Notes under the pieces: model-generated
What the model saw: the letters and a program-made list of their open reading frames with translations, nothing else
Database searches by the model: none
Told to the model about the DNA's origin: nothing
Part shown: piece by piece, positions 5,138 through 6,821 of the stretch
How positions within the stretch are numbered: position 1 is the first letter of the stretch
Layout of the letters: the number at the start of each line of letters is the position of its first letter
NCBI GenBank assembly: GCA_964486155.1
Contig: CAZAKQ010000023.1
Location: 1-6,821 of the forward strand
Origin: JAHITU01 sp964486155
GTDB taxonomy: Bacteria; Patescibacteriota; Minisyncoccia; Phycocordibacterales; UBA12079
Reading direction: 5' to 3'
DNA length: 6,821 nt
Position numbers and translations under genes: made by a program

Positions 5138-5157
5138 CCTGCCTGCCGGCAGGCAGG
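5138..5157. repeat. GC-rich 20-bp perfect palindrome, copy B
   Basis: This is identical to the palindrome at 4729-4748, including four flanking bases (A before, AAT after). It sits in the 130-bp rpmI-rplT spacer. Having identical copies in both spacers of one ribosomal operon, 409 bp apart, is more than coincidence for an 80 percent G+C sequence in this DNA. Confidence 0.9.
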
Positions 5158-5173
5158 AATTAAAAATGAATGA

Positions 5174-5232
5174 AGAAAAATCGCAAAGTGATTTTTCTCC
5201 TAAAAGCTATAAGCTAACCTACTATAAGCTAA
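5174..5232. repeat. Hairpin plus 11-bp direct repeat upstream of rplT
   Basis: AGAAAAATC (5174-5182) pairs with 5190-5198 in a 9-bp hairpin. After it, CTATAAGCTAA occurs twice (5207-5217 and 5222-5232, period 15). The second copy ends six bases before the rplT ATG, and there is no Shine-Dalgarno. The repeats might take part in ribosome loading or L20 control, or be slippage; the sequence does not decide. Confidence 0.5.
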
Positions 5233-5238
5233 ACAATT

Positions 5239-5583
5239 ATGACAAGAGTAAAAAAAGGAACAACTTCATTAAAGAAAAGAAAAAATATCTTGAAATTTGC
5301 TAAAGGTCGTCGTTATGGACTTTCTACTAAACAAAGACAAGCAAATGAAGGTAATATTCATGCAGCCATGCATGCTTTTAGACATAGAAGAAAAAAGAAA
5401 GGTGATTTCCGAAGATTATGGCAAACACGAATGGGAGCAGCTTTGAAAGGACTAGACTTTTCTTACAGTAAGTTCATAGATGTGCTTACTAAAAAGAACA
5501 TTGGTTTAAACCGAAAAGTTCTATCAGAAATCGCCAAAGACAACCCAGAATCATTTAAAAGAATCGTAAATCAAGTAAAATAA
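5239..5583 (+). CDS. rplT: Large ribosomal subunit protein bL20
   Basis: L20 binds 23S rRNA early in 50S assembly and in several bacteria represses its own operon. The 114-residue product is a normal length and has the family pattern. The extended basic N-terminus MTRVKKGTTSLKKRKNILKFAKGRRYG is followed by KQRQANEGNIHAAMHAFRHRRKKKGDFRRLWQTRMGAAL, matching the conserved Y-A-x-R-D-R-R-x-x-K-R-x-F-R-x-L-W-I-x-R-I-N-A block with AFRHRRKKKGDFRRLWQTRMGAA. The globular C-terminus has YSKFIDVLTKKNIGLNRKVLSEIAKDNPESF. It is the third gene of infC-rpmI-rplT, 130 bp after rpmI, and is followed directly by a strong terminator. The ATG is preceded by an AT-rich direct repeat rather than a Shine-Dalgarno. 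Confidence 0.97.
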   Translation: MTRVKKGTTSLKKRKNILKFAKGRRYGLSTKQRQANEGNIHAAMHAFRHRRKKKGDFRRLWQTRMGAALKGLDFSYSKFIDVLTKKNIGLNRKVLSEIAKDNPESFKRIVNQVK

Positions 5584-5593
5584 TATCAAAAAT

Positions 5594-5636
5594 AAAATTC
5601 CATCGGTTCGCCTCAGGCGAACCGATGGAATTTTTT
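5594..5636 (+). terminator. Rho-independent terminator of the infC-rpmI-rplT operon
   Basis: Arms 5594-5613 and 5615-5634 are perfectly complementary over 20 bp around a single central base, so the real loop is a few bases larger. A T-run ends the right arm (5631-5636). It follows the rplT stop by ten bases. A-rich sequence on the left arm also makes it usable in the opposite direction. Confidence 0.92.
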
Positions 5637-5655
5637 ATCTAAATTTGTTATATTT

Positions 5656-5698
5656 TATTAATTAAAATAACCAGCAATTTTGAGATAAATTGCTGGTT
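5656..5698 (-). terminator. Terminator of the radical SAM / micropeptide unit
   Basis: Arms 5669-5680 (AACCAGCAATTT) and 5687-5698 form a perfect 12-bp stem with a 6-base loop. On the minus strand the hairpin is followed by T-rich ATTTTAATTAATA, whereas on the plus strand no T-run follows, so it serves minus-strand transcripts. It lies 20 bp after the stop of the 16-codon gene, which supports that gene being the true end of the transcript. Confidence 0.78.
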
Positions 5699-5718
5699 GT
5701 TAAGAATTCTAGACAAAA

Positions 5719-5769
5719 TTACTTAGGCCTGGGAACACTATGTCCCTTTGGTCCTGCTGGTATAGCCAT
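5719..5769 (-). CDS. 16-residue micropeptide, candidate substrate of the adjacent radical SAM enzyme
   Basis: The gene reads MAIPAGPKGHSVPRPK followed by TAA. Support comes from context: it starts 16 bp after the radical SAM stop, is preceded by an exact AAGGAGGTGA with 8 bases between GGAGG and ATG, and is followed by a hairpin terminator. The Shine-Dalgarno is by far the strongest functional one in the window, implying high expression. The peptide is hydrophilic, basic (K8, R14, K16, H10), rich in Pro (4, 7, 13, 15) and Gly (6, 9), and has no Cys, aromatic residue or signal sequence. Peptides encoded next to radical SAM enzymes are commonly RiPP precursors, but those usually carry a leader and exceed 20 residues; this one has no room for one. 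I do not recognise its family. Alternatives are a regulatory leader-type peptide or a small structural role. Confidence 0.72.
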   Translation of the reverse strand: MAIPAGPKGHSVPRPK

Positions 5770-5774
5770 TAAAT

Positions 5775-5784
5775 TCACCTCCTT
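5775..5784 (-). promoter_or_regulatory. Perfect Shine-Dalgarno of the micropeptide gene
   Basis: The minus strand reads AAGGAGGTGA, fully complementary to the bacterial 16S anti-Shine-Dalgarno core, with ideal spacing to the ATG at 5769. It sits between the radical SAM stop (TAG, 5788-5786) and the small gene. Most other genes here have weak or no such site, so this one is a strong argument that the 16-codon frame is translated. Confidence 0.85.
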
Positions 5785-5785
5785 T

Positions 5786-6721
5786 CTATAAAATATTCCT
5801 CCAAATACGAAGCTCTCTACTCCGCATTCTGTTAACTTCTTTAAAAAAGTTTAAATCAACTTTATGTAGTGGGATTTTATCTCCTGTTGCAATAGAAGTA
5901 TATAATATGCCATCCCAATAAAGATCAATTTCAGAAACAGAAATAACTGAACTAGGTCGATATCTAATAACAACATCTCCAATTTTAGCTTTTAGAGATC
6001 CTTCTTCATTTTCCCAGTTAAGTTTCTTTAAATGAGAAGATAATAACTCTATTTGTGTAAGAGAATAGAGATTTACAAGCTTAGGGGTCCCTGACAATAG
6101 AATTTCCCATGCTTGATTCAAAGACTTCTTATCCCAATTGATAAGCCCTCTTTTCTTAGTTTGAGGTAAGTCCCAAACAAAGGTAGAACTCATTGGGATA
6201 TCTTCCATCTCTAAAATCTCTTCAAAGATATACCAATTTTTTAAATTAAAAGGAGTTATCACAGAAGAAACCACAGGATCATAATCTTTTGATTTAAGTT
6301 TTCGAAGAGTCTTCATAGAATAATCCCAAGCCCCATTCTTGTTTCTAAGTCTATCGTGATCTTTTTTTTGACCATCGATAGAAATAGAGATTTGATCAAA
6401 TAAAGGCAAAATATCGGGATGATTTAAAATTGTCCACCCATTATCGATAATACCAAGTTTTTGACTTGTTTCTTTATGAAACAAATTGACAAATTTTGCT
6501 CCGTTTTGGCTTAGAATTCTCCCTGCATAAACCACATAACAATTTAATTTTTTGATTTCTTTTACAGATTTACTCCAATCATCAATTGATGATTCTTTGA
6601 TGTTATGTGACCAATAACAGTGTGAGCATTTTAAATTACAGCGTGGAGTTATATTAGCTATAACAATTTGAGGTTCAATATAGTCGAACCCTTTTGTATA
6701 CCACTTTTCAATCAGGCTCAT
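5786..6721 (-). CDS. Radical SAM enzyme, probable peptide-modifying, without SPASM domain
   Basis: The 311-residue product carries the radical SAM signature C-x3-C-x2-C (C28-NLK-C32-SH-C35) after IVIANITPR, the usual first strand of the barrel; these cysteines bind the [4Fe-4S] cluster that cleaves S-adenosylmethionine. DQISISIDGQKKDHDRLRNKNGAW (109-132) matches the substrate-side strand common in peptide-modifying members (S-I-D-G-x5-H-D-x-x-R). Two things are odd. The GGEP motif that usually follows the second strand is replaced by VVYAGRIL (63-70). The only other cysteine is C61, so no SPASM or twitch auxiliary cluster can form. The C-terminal part (about 200-311) matches nothing I recognise. 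The ATG has GAGGAGA at 6727-6733 and a strong promoter at 6785-6813. It is followed by the 16-codon peptide gene, its likely partner. Confidence 0.85.
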   Translation of the reverse strand: MSLIEKWYTKGFDYIEPQIVIANITPRCNLKCSHCYWSHNIKESSIDDWSKSVKEIKKLNCYVVYAGRILSQNGAKFVNLFHKETSQKLGIIDNGWTILNHPDILPLFDQISISIDGQKKDHDRLRNKNGAWDYSMKTLRKLKSKDYDPVVSSVITPFNLKNWYIFEEILEMEDIPMSSTFVWDLPQTKKRGLINWDKKSLNQAWEILLSGTPKLVNLYSLTQIELLSSHLKKLNWENEEGSLKAKIGDVVIRYRPSSVISVSEIDLYWDGILYTSIATGDKIPLHKVDLNFFKEVNRMRSRELRIWRNIL

Positions 6722-6784
6722 AAATATCTCCTCTAATTTTGTTTAGTTTAATTATTTATTATAACAACGAACTTTCTAAATATT

Positions 6785-6813
6785 AGAATAAATCACTTAT
6801 CTTATTTTGTCAA
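6785..6813 (-). promoter_or_regulatory. Sigma70-like promoter of the radical SAM / micropeptide unit
   Basis: On the minus strand a perfect TTGACA (plus 6808-6813) and TATTCT (plus 6785-6790) are 17 bp apart. The predicted start is near 6778, leaving a leader of about 57 bases before the ATG. A second TATAAT-like box (TTATAATAA) lies within that leader but lacks a -35. This makes the pair an independent two-gene transcription unit, closed by the terminator at 5656-5698. Confidence 0.72.
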
Positions 6814-6821
6814 TACTAACC

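Overview
The window is AT-rich, uses the standard stop codons (TAA and TAG end genes, and no gene body needs a recoded UGA), and is gene-dense with very short proteins and spacers. The set of families points to a Patescibacteria/CPR-type bacterium: a PaaX-like winged-helix/Cas2-like protein, a ComEC-type secreted metallo-beta-lactamase, a slipin, short ribosomal proteins L35 and L20, and GC-rich palindromes scattered in AT-rich spacers. This taxonomic reading is an inference from gene content, not from a marker tree.

Layout. Positions 1-48 hold what looks like the last codons of an integrase-type transposase, followed by a strong terminator (133-161). Next comes a minus-strand gene for a PaaX-like/Cas2-like protein (340-930) lying between two copies of a 54-bp repeat built on an 18-bp-arm palindrome; the upstream copy sits where its transcript should start. 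Further minus-strand genes follow: a secreted ComEC-like MBL (1053-1904) and a slipin (1907-2689), only 2 bp apart. A plus-strand gene for a small four-helix membrane protein (2928-3320) converges with a minus-strand glyoxalase-II-like hydrolase (3369-3995).

The classic infC-rpmI-rplT operon (4069-5583, plus strand) follows, divergent from the hydrolase. Its spacers are unusually long and full of secondary structure. Two copies of a GC-rich 20-bp palindrome lie in these spacers, and a 14-bp long-range complementarity covers the rpmI start codon. The operon ends at a 20-bp-stem terminator.

The right end carries a compact minus-strand unit with its own sigma70-like promoter (TTGACA-17-TATTCT): a radical SAM enzyme (5786-6721), then, after a perfect Shine-Dalgarno, a 16-codon gene for MAIPAGPKGHSVPRPK (5719-5769), then a hairpin terminator. 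This enzyme-plus-micropeptide unit is the best candidate for an undescribed system: a minimal, leaderless peptide modified by an atypical radical SAM enzyme. No tRNA, rRNA or CRISPR array is visible.
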